Source: Ceratodon purpureus (lineage: Eukaryota > Streptophyta > Bryopsida > Pseudoditrichales > Ditrichaceae). From it: DNA of 64,000 nucleotides. Positions within the stretch are counted from its first letter, which is position 1, and the number at the start of each line of letters is the position of its first letter. The translations under genes and the position numbers were made by a program. The notes beneath the pieces were generated by a model. It saw nothing but the letters and a program-made list of their open reading frames with translations. It did not search any database and was not told where the DNA came from. This document shows positions 51,998 to 63,519 of the stretch, in pieces. The stretch spans positions 38,967,799 to 39,031,798 of the forward strand of contig CM026426.1 in NCBI GenBank assembly GCA_014871385.1, written 5' to 3'.

Positions 51998-53858
51998 ATG
52001 TCCTCCTCAAATGTAAACAAACGTAAAGGGAAGGAAATTGTCGAAGAAGAGCAGCACTTTGCAGACAATCCGGTACACAAGAAACCAAAAGATGAAAAAT
52101 ATTTTGAGGTTGTTGCACGTAAGTGATATTGAAGATAACTTTAGTTTTATGTTTATTTTCAATAAAAGTTATTCTGAAACATGCATGTGTTCTTTTAAAA
52201 AAACTGAAATACTAATTTTTTTGATTTGTTCATTTTTCAGCTCGGAGAAATTTAGATAATTTAAATTTGCTAGAACGCTTGGCATCAGAAGAGCCTTCTC
52301 CACCTCAAACTTCTGAGTTTTCATTGCTCTATTCTCTGGACGAAAAAGACGAATTGAACATCACAAAAAGTGATTTGGATTGCTTAATGCCGACAGTTTA
52401 TTTGAACGACAACATCATTAATTTTTATTTGATGTAAGATGCTCTTTCTTTTGTATCATCATTTTTTTGTTTTGTTTTCTATTATGAACTTCACTTGCCA
52501 CGTAAAAGTGTAAGAGACACAATTGTTGAGAAAATAGAATTTTTCATTTACAATATCGTGGTTACAAAATGGATATATATTTCATGGAAATAAAAGTTTA
52601 TGTTTATGTTTATGTTTATGTTTATGTTTATGTTTATGTTTAAATATGTTCATGTATTGTGGGTTCTTGAAAAAAACATTAGTTTCGCAAATGCCTCATA
52701 ACAGGTTCCATATTTTGAACACCTTTTGGTTTATAAGGTTTAAATCAACATATGAAACTACCAAAAGACAAGAGCATAGAAAGTACAAAGCTGCATTTGA
52801 TTCAGTTTCAAATTGGAATTCTAAGATTTCTATTTTTGAGCTGGACTATTTGATGGTCCCTATACATGAAGGGTATGTTAATAACTGATTAACTTTTAGT
52901 TGTTTTTAATATCTTCTTTTAAATCTTCTAAATAGTAAATACAAACCTCTTTATTTATTCTAAAGTTCAAAGTGATTCAGGTTACATTGGAGTCTCATTA
53001 TGATATGCCACCCTCCTCTTATGGATGTGAACTTTTATCTTCTATTTTATTTAACATCGGCTTTGATAAATTGTGTACCATGTGTGCAGTTTCTTAATAT
53101 TTGCATGGAAACAAGAGCATATTGGAGAAACTCTTGAGAATGTGAGGAAAAAGTTTTTGACCATGAAATTTCTGGAAGTGGAGGTACAGATTTACATTTT
53201 ATATTTATATTTATTTCAAGCACTACATGAAAAATAATAAAAAATAAATTTCACTAAATCTTGAGAGTAGAAAAGGTGTACAACTACATCAAAGATGAAC
53301 TACAAAAAATGACTAATTACACCGAAAAATTCTAATTCATTAGTGTGCTTGGTCATTTTTGGGTGTTCATCTTTGGTGTAGTTGTACACCTTTTCCACTA
53401 GTGATGTGCATGCAAATGTAGTATGAAGGTTCTCATAGAAATGAGACATTAAAGGGTTAGATACATGCATTCATACATGTAATGTGCAGGTACCACAACA
53501 ACAAAATGGATATGACTGTGGACCATTCATATTACACTATGCTGAATTGTTCATAAAACAAGCTCCTCCAATTTTTAATTGGCGAGAAAATGAATTGTTC
53601 CCTAAAAATGTAAGTGAAATTTCATCACATTTAAATATGAATTTTTTGTGATTATATATATTATATTCAAATAATGCTATTTGATGCAATTGTCAATTCA
53701 TTTGAATAATCATGTTATAAATTCTATTGAACGTACATGTTGGATGTAAGTAACAGACAACGAAATTATGGTTTGAAGATTTGGAAATAAACTCAAAGAG
53801 AGATCACATCCTCAAGTTGCTGTACAATTTACATGAATCAAAAACCGAAAGTATTTGA
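51998..53858 (+). CDS. Ulp1/SENP-like SUMO protease (C48 family), seven exons, catalytic Asp segment not found
   Basis: Exons that join in phase: 51998-52118, 52241-52433, 52705-52872, 52981-53026, 53090-53183, 53490-53609, 53757-53858. The start is MSSSNVNKRKGKEIVEEEQH, basic then acidic. The protease core begins ITKSDLDCLMPTVYLNDNII then NFYLM, goes on with FHILNTFWFIRF and YLMVPIHEGLHWSLIMICHP (catalytic His in HWS), FLTMKFLEVEVPQQQNGYDC then GPFILHYAELF (oxyanion Gln and catalytic Cys), and ends KRDHILKLLYNLHES. Such enzymes mature and remove SUMO. The IxHLDS strand with the catalytic Asp should lie between exons 4 and 5; neither that segment nor a phase-consistent junction is seen there. 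So a short exon is missing or degraded, and the copy may be inactive. Confidence 0.75.
52597..52644. repeat. (GTTTAT)n microsatellite
   Basis: About eight copies of GTTTAT in an intron of the Ulp1-like gene. The unit is not the plant telomere repeat. Confidence 0.9.
53262..53404. repeat. Small foldback (MITE-like) element in an intron of the Ulp1-like gene
   Basis: The left side reads GTAGAAAAGGTGTACAACTA then CATCAAAGATGAACTAC. The right side read from the other strand is CACTAGTGGAAAAGGTGTAC followed by AACTACACCAAAGATGAACA. The arms of about 45 bp pair around a short loop. The CACTAGTG end suggests a CACTA-derived MITE. A precise target duplication was not identified. Confidence 0.6.
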
Positions 53859-53859
53859 G

Positions 53860-54237
53860 TATATGGAGAATTGTTTTTCTTATCTATACTATGAGTTTTC
53901 TATACTTCTACATGTGTTTGATAACTCATGTTGCACACTAATAATTGCATATATCAAAAAATCAAAATTCTTGTCATGTAACCTCTTCACAACTTTTGGT
54001 AGTTCCTTTCTTAAAAAAGTTTGCAATGTGTGGTATGTAATTGATTGCATATACAGTATTTAACAAAAATCTAAAAAGGCTCAATACTTCAAGCCACTAA
54101 GGTTCATGTGATGTATTGCATGATATTTCCAAATTTCCCATATGCACATAATATATTTTAATTTTAATTGCTGAGTGGCATTGATATGAAAAAATCAATA
54201 TACATTGATAGTAAAAAATTAATATAAGTCAAGAATA
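53860..54237. other. AT-rich interval between the Ulp1-like gene and the Harbinger element
   Basis: No gene or ordered repeat is visible. Confidence 0.35.
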
Positions 54238-54776
54238 TAATACCCCTTTCCCACATGGAGGTGGGAAGTAGGCACCGAGACAGTTACGTCGTAGTTACGT
54301 ACTAGGCCCTTCACACTGTGAAAGGGTGTTAGTATCCGATCCTAGTCATAAGCCCATGTGGCAGGGGTTTAGCTACAGCCTAGCTACAGTGGCAGTGTCG
54401 TGGGAGGAAAGAGTTACAACTGAGGTTTGGAAAGTACTCGAGGCCCTTTAATAGTAAAGAATTTGAGCTACAGGCGAACGTATGGACAACGAAACTTTTA
54501 CAGCAGTTTAATGGGAGGTCTGTGACTACAACACTTCCAGTAAAAATAGGGATTTACAAGATATTGCGGACTGAAAGTAGCTGCCCACGGTGCTGCCCAG
54601 TAGAACTACCCGGGATTCAAATTAAAATTCGGCACAACATAAAAACCTGATATTGACATTGGTGAAACTCTCTTCTACTTCTACAGTGCTACTGTTCACT
54701 ACAGTGCTCTACTGTGCTCCTGCGTCCTGTACGCTCCGGGCTCCATTCACCTTGACGGCGTAGCAGCGTCGACAGT

Positions 54777-56568
54777 ATGGCAGAGCTGGTTGTGAACCTG
54801 TCACAGGGAACCGCCCCTCAAAGTAAGTGCATCTTTCAATTCTGAATCATTTTTAAGCATTCTGTACAGTGGTTTATAATTGAAGACCTCATGTTTCTAA
54901 TGATTTAAGGAACTGCGACACTTGTAGAGGACTGCCAAGCATAGTGTTATGAGTTTTAGAATTAACCTGAATTCATTGCTCAAGCGGAAGTTGTAGGCTG
55001 CCTTTCCCTTGGCCTTTTAGCTTCGATTTGTAGCATTCGAATTCCTCCTTAGTCTTGCCACATCCCTGCACACACACAAGAAGACACTTCGATGATAAAG
55101 TAAGTACAATGTGGAGTTGAAAAACTTGGAACCGGCACTCTAACATGCGCATTATTGCAGACAGTACAAGTTCCCAATCGTCCCAGCAGAGGAGGGCTCC
55201 TGCAAGGGCACCGAGGAGAGCTAGAGTAGCAGATGATGAAGCAGGCGCTTCAAGCAAGAAGGATAGAGATTCCAACTGGACCAAGGTTGAGATTCTGAAT
55301 TTAATAGAAGCAAAAAGAAAAGAGTATATTGAGGAGATGACAGTAAAGGACGTCAGAGAGTTGATGTTCCCAGAGTTGGGCAAGTGGGGTAAAATAGCAC
55401 TTATCCTCAACGCTACAAAGAGTGAAGGTGATGTAGAGAGAGGAGGGGAAGCCTGCAAGTACAAATGGAACACATTGCTCTCGGACTTCAAAAAAATTTG
55501 GGACTATCATGCTAGAACAGGTAGGAACTCCAAGGAGTACTTTAAAGAGACCACTGCGGAAGAGAAGAAAACACATAAGCTTCCGAAAACTTTCTACCTG
55601 TCGGCTTACAAAAATATGGCGGAATGGTTGCGTGACAAGGCGACCATGAATCCCCCGCATGCGAGGGATACCATAGATTCCAATGACGGGAATTATAATG
55701 CATCGCATGAGATGGGACCCGGCACTGGATTCTTCGACAACATGTCAGAGGAAGGGTGGGTTGCACGTCCCGGGAGGGCAGCATCACACATCGACCTCAC
55801 AGCCGAAACGTCTCCTGCCGTTTCCTCTGCCCAGAGCATGCACGGTATGTCTGGACATATGGTAGGGGGATTGTTTAGAGCCGCGCCTCCCCCCACTGCT
55901 TCGACAGCAGACATAAGTAGGAACATCGGGGAGCTACGGAGCCCCAGGCGCATGGTGCAGGACATGGATCTGAACGGTCCACCCGCACCAGCAGGTACCC
56001 CCCCCCCCAGCATCAGGCTCAAGGACCGAACCCCCCCATGGCGCCCACATCGTCACCGGTGGCCAAGGGCGGTTCGGGTTAGGTGGAGACTGTCCCTGCC
56101 GTGTTTAGGCAGGGCCGTTGGGAGGTGGAGTACCACGTACTCTCTTCAACAGCAACTTCTGGAGCTGTTGAATTGAGGAACGCGATAGGGAGCACAGGGC
56201 ATCGGCGCAAGAGGCTGGCAGATTTGAGTAGCATAGCAGATGGAGTGACTAAAAGTGCTGAAAAAATGGTTAAGGTACTCAGTGACATTAACGAAACGCA
56301 GAGAGCAACAGAGAAGGAGAAGCTGGAGATACATTCACGGCAATTCCAGGAGAGCCTTGACTACAAGAGGGAGAGAGATCGGGTTAGCATGGAAAATGTT
56401 AGAATTGCACAGGAACATACAAGACTCGGGTTGATGAATCAACAAATGGTGGTCACGGCCATCGCAAACCTGGTGTCGGCGATTTCAAGGACCGTTACTC
56501 CACCGAAGGCATCAACTGGAGACCCGAAAACTACACTGGACGACTCCAACAATCCACCTCCCATCTAA
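54777..56568 (+). CDS. Harbinger Myb/SANT-like DNA-binding protein (ORF1)
   Basis: A short first exon, ATG 54777 to 54822 (MAELVVNLSQGTAPQ), splices in phase to 55161. The Myb/SANT-like domain lies at about residues 45-170: SNWTKVEILNLIEAKRKEY, GKWGKIALILNATKS, RGGEACKYKWNTLLSDFKKI then WDYHARTGRNSKEYF and FYLSAYKNMAEWL. A long Ser/Pro-rich linker follows to about 56000. The C-terminal part (56120-56568: WEVEYHVLS, coiled-coil with TEKEKLEIHSRQFQESLDYK) is in another frame. The shift lies at or just after a run of nine C near 55998. This may be a real one-base indel, a sequencing error in the C run, or a small unrecognised intron. ORF1 binds element ends and brings the transposase to the nucleus. 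Confidence 0.75.
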
Positions 56569-57105
56569 AGACGCTACCGTTATGCCTGTTTCAGGTGGAA
56601 ACTAGTTAGGAATCATAGTACAAGTATGTTCATCTTTAACTTGAATGTGACTGCATTTGAAAGAAGTTTATCATGTTTAGTTTTTGCTTACCTGCTACTA
56701 TACTCCCCCCATCGACATGGGGGGAAGCACAATAAAGTGGACCACCAAGTGCAATATGTGATGTATCTGCTCCGCAGCATTCCTACCTGTATGCATGAAA
56801 ATATACAAGGTATGTAGTCAGTGAACAGGGTAGCAGCAATATGTAGTGTGGAGCCTTGTAGGCTCAAAAAAAAAATCATCTTGTTCGTCATCTCTGTTTC
56901 CCTACACTATTGTGTTTTTTATTAATAAAACTATGATTCCATGAACATTACATTGTCGACACAACAGGAGAAGGTCAGTCTCAACTTACCAGCTCTCCAA
57001 GGTAACGAAGCCGGTCATATCCCCCCCACCCGCCCCTTCAGTCGCAGTGCCGCACATCACATACCACATCGCCAAATGCCGCGGTATCCACCATGTCCCT
57101 CGCAA

Positions 57106-58311
57106 TCAACCTCTGTCGTGAACCAGAAATGCCGCCAACTGCCCACGCTTTGTGTTACCAAGCGTCTCGTCTGCCGGTGGTCCGTCTTCTCTAGGACGTT
57201 CCTCAGCCGGGTCCTCATCCACTGCGGGTTGCATGCCCTCACGTTGGAGCATCTCCAAGAGACGATCCACCTGTTCCCTACTCTGGCCGAGTAGCAGATT
57301 GTGGAGTATGGAACAGCATACTACGACATCAGGGAGTAGTGTCACATGGAGGTCGGAAGCGGAGTGCAATTCCCGGAAGGTCATCTTCAATATTCCAAAG
57401 GCATTTTTGACAACTGACCTGGCCCTTGAAAGCTTCCTGTTAAACAATGTTTCCTGCACAGATCTTCTTGCCCCTGCCACTTCCCGGTAAGGGGTAATCA
57501 ACCACGGGAATATGGGGTAGCCTTTGTCCCCCACAAGGTAGGGGACAAAGCCATCAACGGCGTCAGCAGGGTTGAAAAGATTGGTGGTCGTTGCACGCCG
57601 ATAAAGCATCGACCTCCTGAGCTGTCTAGAGTCATTAGTTGAACCGGGCATCCCCACTGAGATATCGATGAACCTGCGGCTGCGATCAACAACCGCCTGG
57701 CATTGCATCGTGTATCCACCTGACTTAAAATAAAAGTAGTCTTGGGGGCTGTCATTTGGCTTCCGAATATGAAAGTGAGTGCCGTCAATAGCCCCAACGA
57801 TCCCAGGCAATCCCGAGAACTCGCGGAACTGGGCCATGTTCACCTGCAACTTATTTCCCGTGGGCCAGGAAATCTCATCCTTGAGCTCGTCATTAACAGC
57901 CCAAACAACATCCCGAATAATGCCCGACGCAGTACTGACACCAATGGCAAAAAACTCTGAACAGAGGAGGAGGCTAGCCCCTTGACAGAGTTTGAAAAGT
58001 GTACATGCCACTCGGACAATGGGGGGAATTGCAAGTCTGTACCGAGTGTTTTGTCTTTCAATATGCGGCCTTAGGAGATTTGTCAGGCTGAACACCGAGG
58101 CTTTAGTCATGCGGAAATTGGCAAGCCATCGGGCGTCGTCATACTCCTGTATCACGAATCTTGAGAACCAAGAGGTCGAACGCGGAAGCAGCCACCAACT
58201 AAGCTCCTGGTCTAGGAGGGTAGTGGCGTGCGCAATACGGAAATCATGAAGAACTGAGGAGACAATCGAGTTCATGTTGATCAGGGTGGAGTGAACCTCC
58301 CCAATCTGCAC
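57106..58311 (-). CDS. Harbinger transposase (DDE_Tnp_4 family)
   Basis: An uninterrupted frame of 401 codons. The N-terminal half has FSRFVIQEYDDARWLANFRM (helix-turn-helix-like region). The catalytic core shows VGAIDGTHFHIRKP (first Asp), VGMPGSTNDSRQLRRS, LVGDKGYPIFPWLITPY (second Asp) and NRKLSRARSVVKNAFGILK (Glu region in NA-x-G-x-LK), then VVVCCSILHNLLLG. This order is that of plant PIF and animal HARBI1-like nucleases. It cuts and joins the element at TWA sites with ORF1. A second Met at residue 13 is an alternative start. Confidence 0.92.
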   Translation of the reverse strand: MQIGEVHSTLINMNSIVSSVLHDFRIAHATTLLDQELSWWLLPRSTSWFSRFVIQEYDDARWLANFRMTKASVFSLTNLLRPHIERQNTRYRLAIPPIVRVACTLFKLCQGASLLLCSEFFAIGVSTASGIIRDVVWAVNDELKDEISWPTGNKLQVNMAQFREFSGLPGIVGAIDGTHFHIRKPNDSPQDYFYFKSGGYTMQCQAVVDRSRRFIDISVGMPGSTNDSRQLRRSMLYRRATTTNLFNPADAVDGFVPYLVGDKGYPIFPWLITPYREVAGARRSVQETLFNRKLSRARSVVKNAFGILKMTFRELHSASDLHVTLLPDVVVCCSILHNLLLGQSREQVDRLLEMLQREGMQPAVDEDPAEERPREDGPPADETLGNTKRGQLAAFLVHDRG

Positions 58312-58319
58312 TCAATTGT

Positions 58320-59340
58320 CTCCCTCGTCCGGGGGGACAGCCTCTGGAGGCCGGAACATAATATCCACCACATTCTGAAGGAGCAGTACCAAAGACGGAA
58401 GGAAATAGGCCACGTTGTCGGGGTCCAAGCGCTGGTCCATCGCAACTAGGTATGGAGAAGGCGCTCTCAAAAAAATTTGAGCAGCAAACTGAAAGGATGA
58501 CTCGCGGCAATTGACTCACCGCAAAAAGGAACTACGTAATCAAACTGAACCCCCGAGTAAGAGGGAACGTACCTTGTTTCCTTCAGAGGAAACTCTGAGA
58601 ACGGAACCCTAATTGAACACTAAAGGATCGCCCCTGTCTGCGACGAGAACATTGAATCACCCACAACCTGCACAATCACCGTCGCCAACTGTTAGAACTA
58701 TGTGGGAATAATGTATTAATTTCAAATGTAACGGAATTCAATTTCGAAACAACAACGACTAAATGCACACCTGAATGTGGAGATTAAGCGCAGACAGTTC
58801 ATGCAATGCAATCGACGGCGCCCTCCCAATCGCGCAACTCCCCAAGCAGAGATCGAACAGAATTCCACCCTTCAACGAAACAACAATGCAATACTGGCCA
58901 CGGCAACGGCTTTGACGAGCACAGAAGAGAAACCAACAATAACGAGAAAGTGCAATGAAATCATAACTCCCTACACGATTGACGCATCAACACAGCAAGG
59001 CGTGAGAGAGAAGAAGAGAAGTGTTCGTTGCGAGAGACAAGGGGAGAACATCGGGGAAGGAGATGATCTGGGTTTTACACGGGCTGCCCAATGCACCACC
59101 CAACACTGCCCGGTTACCCGAATGAAAAATTTCCAGATTGTCACTTCAGTTCGACCCGGCAATTCCTGTTCCGTCACATCCGCAGCAGTGATGAGTGTTA
59201 ACGTGGTGATTCGTATCCACGTTGATGTGAAACTCGTAGTCCATAAATCTGTCACCTCCAAGCCCACCATTCCAAAATATCCATTTGTACCCGAGCCAAG
59301 TGTGAACTACTTCTGGTTATTTAGGTATGTGTATAGTTAG
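58320..59340. other. Right arm of the Harbinger element
   Basis: Contains the likely 5' leader and promoter of the minus-strand transposase gene. A 187-codon plus-strand frame (58777-59340) has no recognisable domain and overlaps a comparable minus-strand frame, so I do not call it a gene. Confidence 0.4.
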
Positions 59341-59388
59341 CACAGAGATAGGCGGAAAATCCCACCTCCATGTGGGAAGGGGGTATAA

Positions 59389-60470
59389 GTGAAGCAAGCC
59401 ATCACAGGAAGTTTACGTGACAGTTCAGCGAGCGATAGGGTTGCCGGCGCTCCTCCCTGCTGCAGCGGTCTCCTTTTAGCATATCCCGTGGCTGCTCGAG
59501 CTGCTTTATTGGCGGTCTATGCTACTTTTGACGAACGGAAATCTCTCAGATTGCTTCTTCATTGGTTTGCTTTGTACAGTTTTCTCCCTTCTGTTCAGTC
59601 GCTGTATGGACAGAATTTGGTTGAAGTCCTTTGCTGTTTGTGCGTGGAATTTCTTCCACTTGTTTATTCACCTGCCACGGTGATGGTGTCCCGGTCCCAC
59701 AGCTACGCTCACACGCTTGACGCCCTTGACCCACCCATCCCGATGGGCTAACCAGCGATGCAATGTGAGCGATGGAATGTGAACGACGTGCTTCGTTTCC
59801 TTTGTTGCGTCCCAGATAGTCAAAAAGGACCAACTCCTGATTTGGGCAACAATCATCCAGGAAAAGCTAGGGAGACTGATGAGGCGGAGATTGGTGTGAA
59901 ACTTACTGGTTGACGGTGGATTGTCGTAACCTGAGACAGGTCGCTCGTTGTGCGGAAACCCAAGCTCTGGCATGAGGTGAAGTAGCTTTGAGCTGGTTGG
60001 TGGGTTGTCTGCCTTTCAAGCGAGCAAGCTTGTGAAGAAGCTTTGGGTAGTCCACAAAGGCGCGTTTACTTGACAACAGAGAGAGCGAGTTCGAGGTCAC
60101 TATTCGATTTCAAACGTCTTCCAGCAATTGGGGTCTACTTAAAATTTGCCCAAGTTAGCAAAAAATTACCTCTATGCGCCCCGGTTGTAATTTTCCTATT
60201 AAGTTAGGAGTGCAAACAACGACAGAATACTCGAACGTTGCTTGTGTTTGTTCGAGTTCAAAGTTTGAAGAGGCCGGGTGGGTTCAGAAGAGCAAGAGGT
60301 GATTCTGTTTAGATTAGTCTCTTATGGGTTTAGTAAGTTTAGTTTCGACGCTGTTCGAATTCGGTACTTGCCATCGCGTTTACGTGTCATGTGAAGTTGT
60401 GCACTTTGTACATAGTGCTTTCTGAGTGAATTCTGAATACAGAGGCAGCCACAGCAGCCCCGTGAGCCAA
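59389..60470. other. Interval without a confident gene
   Basis: Short open frames exist on both strands (for example 59389-59751 plus), without a recognisable domain or a good splice context. It could contain the promoter and leader of the following gene. Confidence 0.3.
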
Positions 60471-60800
60471 TATGAGTCAAAAAGAAGGGGAGGAAGAAGA
60501 AAGGGGTGACAACTCTGAAGCATCGTGTGGAGTCTTCATTCTAGGGCTATGTTTCCGAATTTTAGTTTCATGGTTTTGATTTCGGATTTCATGCCCAATT
60601 CTATGCCTGTTGGGTTCTCTGGGTCTTTAACTGTCTCGAATTTTTGGTCTTTTACTCAAGGATTGAGTTCTGTTTTTGAGGAATGTTAGTTTACGTGATG
60701 GATTTCAAGATTGCTCTTTAGGGGATGGTCTATTTCGAGGATTGAGGTAAGGATTTTTTCCTTCTGTAGTAGTGGATTTTGATGATGGGGCGCTTTGTGT

Positions 60801-61632
60801 AGGTTGAGGAGGAGCACGTTGAGAAGGAAGAGACCGCCACTGAGGTAAATGGGATTCTCTGTGTTGATTGTCGTTTTGGTTTTGTAGTTTCTGAGAATGT
60901 TTGTTTATTTTGTAAGTGTGAATGGGAAATGTGTCGCAATTTGGGTGTTTAAGGGTGATTTCGAATAGATTCTCATGGAGCTTCTGGATGTAACATTCTT
61001 TTTGTAAGGTTTTTAATTGGAGTTAATCACAACCATGGCACTGATATGTTTCTATTTGTCAGGTATGGGACTACATCCATTTCCCGTTGTATGAGCCCCA
61101 CCTGAGGGATTTTGCTGCTGAATTCAATGCAGTTGCGCCATCACAGAGCCTAACTGGTTCAATCGTATCCTAGGCAAGCTCGTTGCCTTCCTTCTCTCTT
61201 CATTTGTGTATCTTGGAATAATGGTTAGAACCAGGCAGTCACCTGCCTCTTGCACAACAGTTTTAAGTCCTCAGCATTGCCCTGATTTGTATCGAGACGC
61301 TTTGGCAGGCAACTGGCAAAGTGTTTTTTGCTAGCATGATTATAACAAGCCATGTTGCAGGGCGGGGTGCTTACAATGAGTAAGTGAGTGATATGTACAA
61401 GCAGCATGACATATCATGGTTTACACTAGTGGAGGTTTTTCAGGCGATTTTATTTCATTCACTTTTCAAATGAGCCTAAAGAAACGAGAATATAATGAGG
61501 TTTCGATGTAATGTTGACCGCTTGAAATTCTCAACTGTTATACTTCTGCTTGCAGTGCTGCAGCCATGGTTTGATCTTACGGTTGCTGAGTACATTCGGC
61601 GGACGATTGATCCTCTATCTCCGCTGAAGTAA
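60801..61632 (+). CDS. Unknown spliced gene, C-terminal exons
   Basis: Exon about 60801-60844 (VEEEHVEKEETATE), exon 61063-61156 (VWDYIHFPLYEPHLRDFAAE then FNAVAPSQSLT), exon 61556-61632 (VLQPWFDLTVAEYIRRTIDP then LSPLK and TAA). Each junction has GT/AG borders and the phases agree. The glutamate-rich part may follow a start near 60472 (MSQKEGEEEERG), but that junction is not resolved. The protein would be small and acidic at its N-terminus. I do not recognise the family. Confidence 0.45.
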
Positions 61633-61639
61633 TGTATTA

Positions 61640-62360
61640 GTTATACGACCAGGATGTGCAATGATTCTACAAAAATCCTGAGGTTCCTACTGTCTCGTTA
61701 GAATGTTTGTCGCTTGCTCGAATTGGTCGTTCCACCGCCTCCAGTCTCCTGGGCGGACACAAATGCATAGACTGGAGCAAAGATATGGAGATTTCTCCTG
61801 GATGCGTTACACCATAGTATACCAGAATAGATACTGTTCATTAAGAGGTAGTAGAGCTATCGGTACTCTGTTTCTTGGCTCAATGTTTATCGCTCCAGGT
61901 CTTGTTTAGTATATACGGTAACGATTTGTTTTTTTGGTTTCACCTGGCAGTGTATTTGGTCACGGTTTGGGTTGCTGGAAGCAGGAAGAGTGACCGTGTA
62001 ACATGAGTTTAAAGCTCACACCGGTCAACAGCTGGGTCGTTCAGTCATGTCTCCTGTCGAACTTGATCTGGCGTGTAGCAGATAGTTGATCAAGTACCCC
62101 GTCGACTAGCTCTCTGATCGCCAAGTGTTGTCATGAATTGTTCTTGGAGAATATGCTGGACAGAGAGCGTGAACAGTGCTGTTACATTGCTGCATGTGGA
62201 GATTCAGACTTTTATCTTTAATCAAGTAAAAGGGGTGCATTTGTTATGCCTCCAAACGTTTTGGGATTGAATTTTGCCTATTTTCGTGGAATGTCAATAA
62301 CATGGGTGATGTTTTCTATTCACAAATTGAATGAATTATGTATATTCTTGAATGCTTGCA
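61640..62360. other. Interval without a supported gene
   Basis: Mixed sequence, one short open frame near 61703-61909 without features. It probably contains introns or spacer. Confidence 0.3.
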
Positions 62361-62361
62361 G

Positions 62362-63305
62362 ATGGATCCGCATGGGCTAATTTCCACATTGAAGGAAATT
62401 GCAGAAGCAAAGAAAATTCCGTTGACCCCCAAATCTTTTGTGAATTTAGCACTTCACAATTTAAATTTCAGGTATACGTTTCCCCCCATGTACATGTGAT
62501 TGTGTTTTGTAGCATGTTTAGTTGATCAAAGTTGAAGTATGATTCATGTTAATTTATATCATCTTCATCATATTTTCCTTTTCTTTTCATCCTTTCAATG
62601 TACTTATTACTTTATTATTTGTGATGTGAATGTTGCAGTGTTAGAGATTTTTGGAATGATTATAAAATCTACCTTGTAGGGGCTTATGGCAAATCACCCT
62701 CTCATCTCAAGGATTTCATTGCTACCAAAATGGGTGAGTAAAATATATTTAGGAGCTACATTCTTTAATGACACTGCCTTCGGTGAATTAACATCTCATT
62801 TCAATATGAATTTGAATTTGTGCAAGGAACATTTCAACCGCTTATGGAACATTTTTGGGCATTGAGGTGAATTTTGAAGCGGTCGTGCGTGATGTGCTCA
62901 TGTACATGGAGATGTATTTTGAGGCAGAGTACGGGTCTGACATCAAGAACTTGGGATCTTTGGTGAACCGTTTCGAAGACAAAGTTGAATTTTTAAAAGG
63001 AGAGTGTGGCCGCATTGTAGGGGACGTTATTCAGGTGATCTTTAAATTTGAGTGTATGTTTTTGTATTGAACTAAACTTATTTCAGCATTGTATATATTT
63101 ATTACAGTTTCAAAATAGTTTCCCAATTTTTATGTCTTAGTAAAAATTATTTAATCTTATAAACTCTGATATGTCACAATATATGATCTTTTAGTGATTA
63201 TTGTTTGTTAAATTGATTTTTTTTTTTTTTTAGTTGCACACGGAATTGGATAGGGAGAATTGGATGGAAGAAAACATCAAGATTGATTACATTTCTCATG
63301 AATGA
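62362..63305 (+). CDS. Unknown spliced gene
   Basis: Exons 62362-62471 (MDPHGLISTLKEIAEAKKIP then LTPKSFVNLALHNLNF) and 62639-62733 (SVRDFWNDYKIYLVGAYGKS then PSHLKDFIATKM) join in phase. A long exon at about 62826-63033 (GTFLGIEVNFEAVVRDVLMY then FEAEYGSDIKNLGSLVNRFE) is followed, in phase, by 63234-63305 (LHTELDRENWMEENIKIDYI, SHE, stop). The junction between exon 2 and the long exon is out of phase by one base, so there is either a frameshift or another border. A different frame (MNDDVIVVERTESIPDMEP) is open from 63302 with its own donor near 63406. No family recognised. Confidence 0.45.
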
Positions 63306-63410
63306 TGATGTTATTGTCGTGGAGCGTACCGAATCAATACCTGACATGGAACCATGCTCAGAAAAAGAAGCTACTGATCCATGGTCTTCTGACGAAGCAG
63401 CAGAGGTATG

Positions 63411-63512
63411 TGTATTATTACATCCAGTAGCACATAGCTGAAGCGAAGGAGGGAGAGTTGTGTATTATTACATCGTCAATAGCACATAGCTGAAGCGAAG
63501 GAGGGAGAGTTG
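63411..63512. repeat. Tandem duplication of about 50 bp
   Basis: The unit TGTATTATTACATC...AGCACATAGCTGAAGCGAAG...GAGAGTTG occurs twice in a row with few differences. Confidence 0.85.
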
Positions 63513-63519
63513 TATTTTG

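Larger units (their letters stand above)
54241..59385. mobile_element. PIF/Harbinger DNA transposon, about 5.1 kb, both genes present
   Basis: Inverted ends TACCCCTTTCCCACATGGAG (left) and, from the other strand, TACCCCCTTCCCACATGGAG (right) extend over at least 26 bp. They are flanked by a TAA duplication (54238-54240 and 59386-59388), the 3-bp TWA target of this superfamily. It contains a Myb/SANT-like protein gene on the + strand and a DDE transposase gene on the minus strand, convergently arranged. The transposase frame is intact, so this is the best-preserved DNA transposon in the window. Confidence 0.92.

Noticed and set aside
52597..52644. Telomere-like repeat
   Set aside because: The unit is GTTTAT, not TTTAGGG, and it is short and intronic.
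51998..53858. Idea that the Ulp1-like gene is cargo of one of the nested MULEs or of the CACTA element (as in Kaonashi-type MULEs)
   Set aside because: It lies outside element A's duplication and outside the likely CACTA end, and has no flanking terminal repeats of its own that I can find.
58777..59340. 187-codon plus-strand frame in the Harbinger right arm
   Set aside because: No domain, overlapping antisense frames, and Harbinger elements need only ORF1 and transposase, both found elsewhere.
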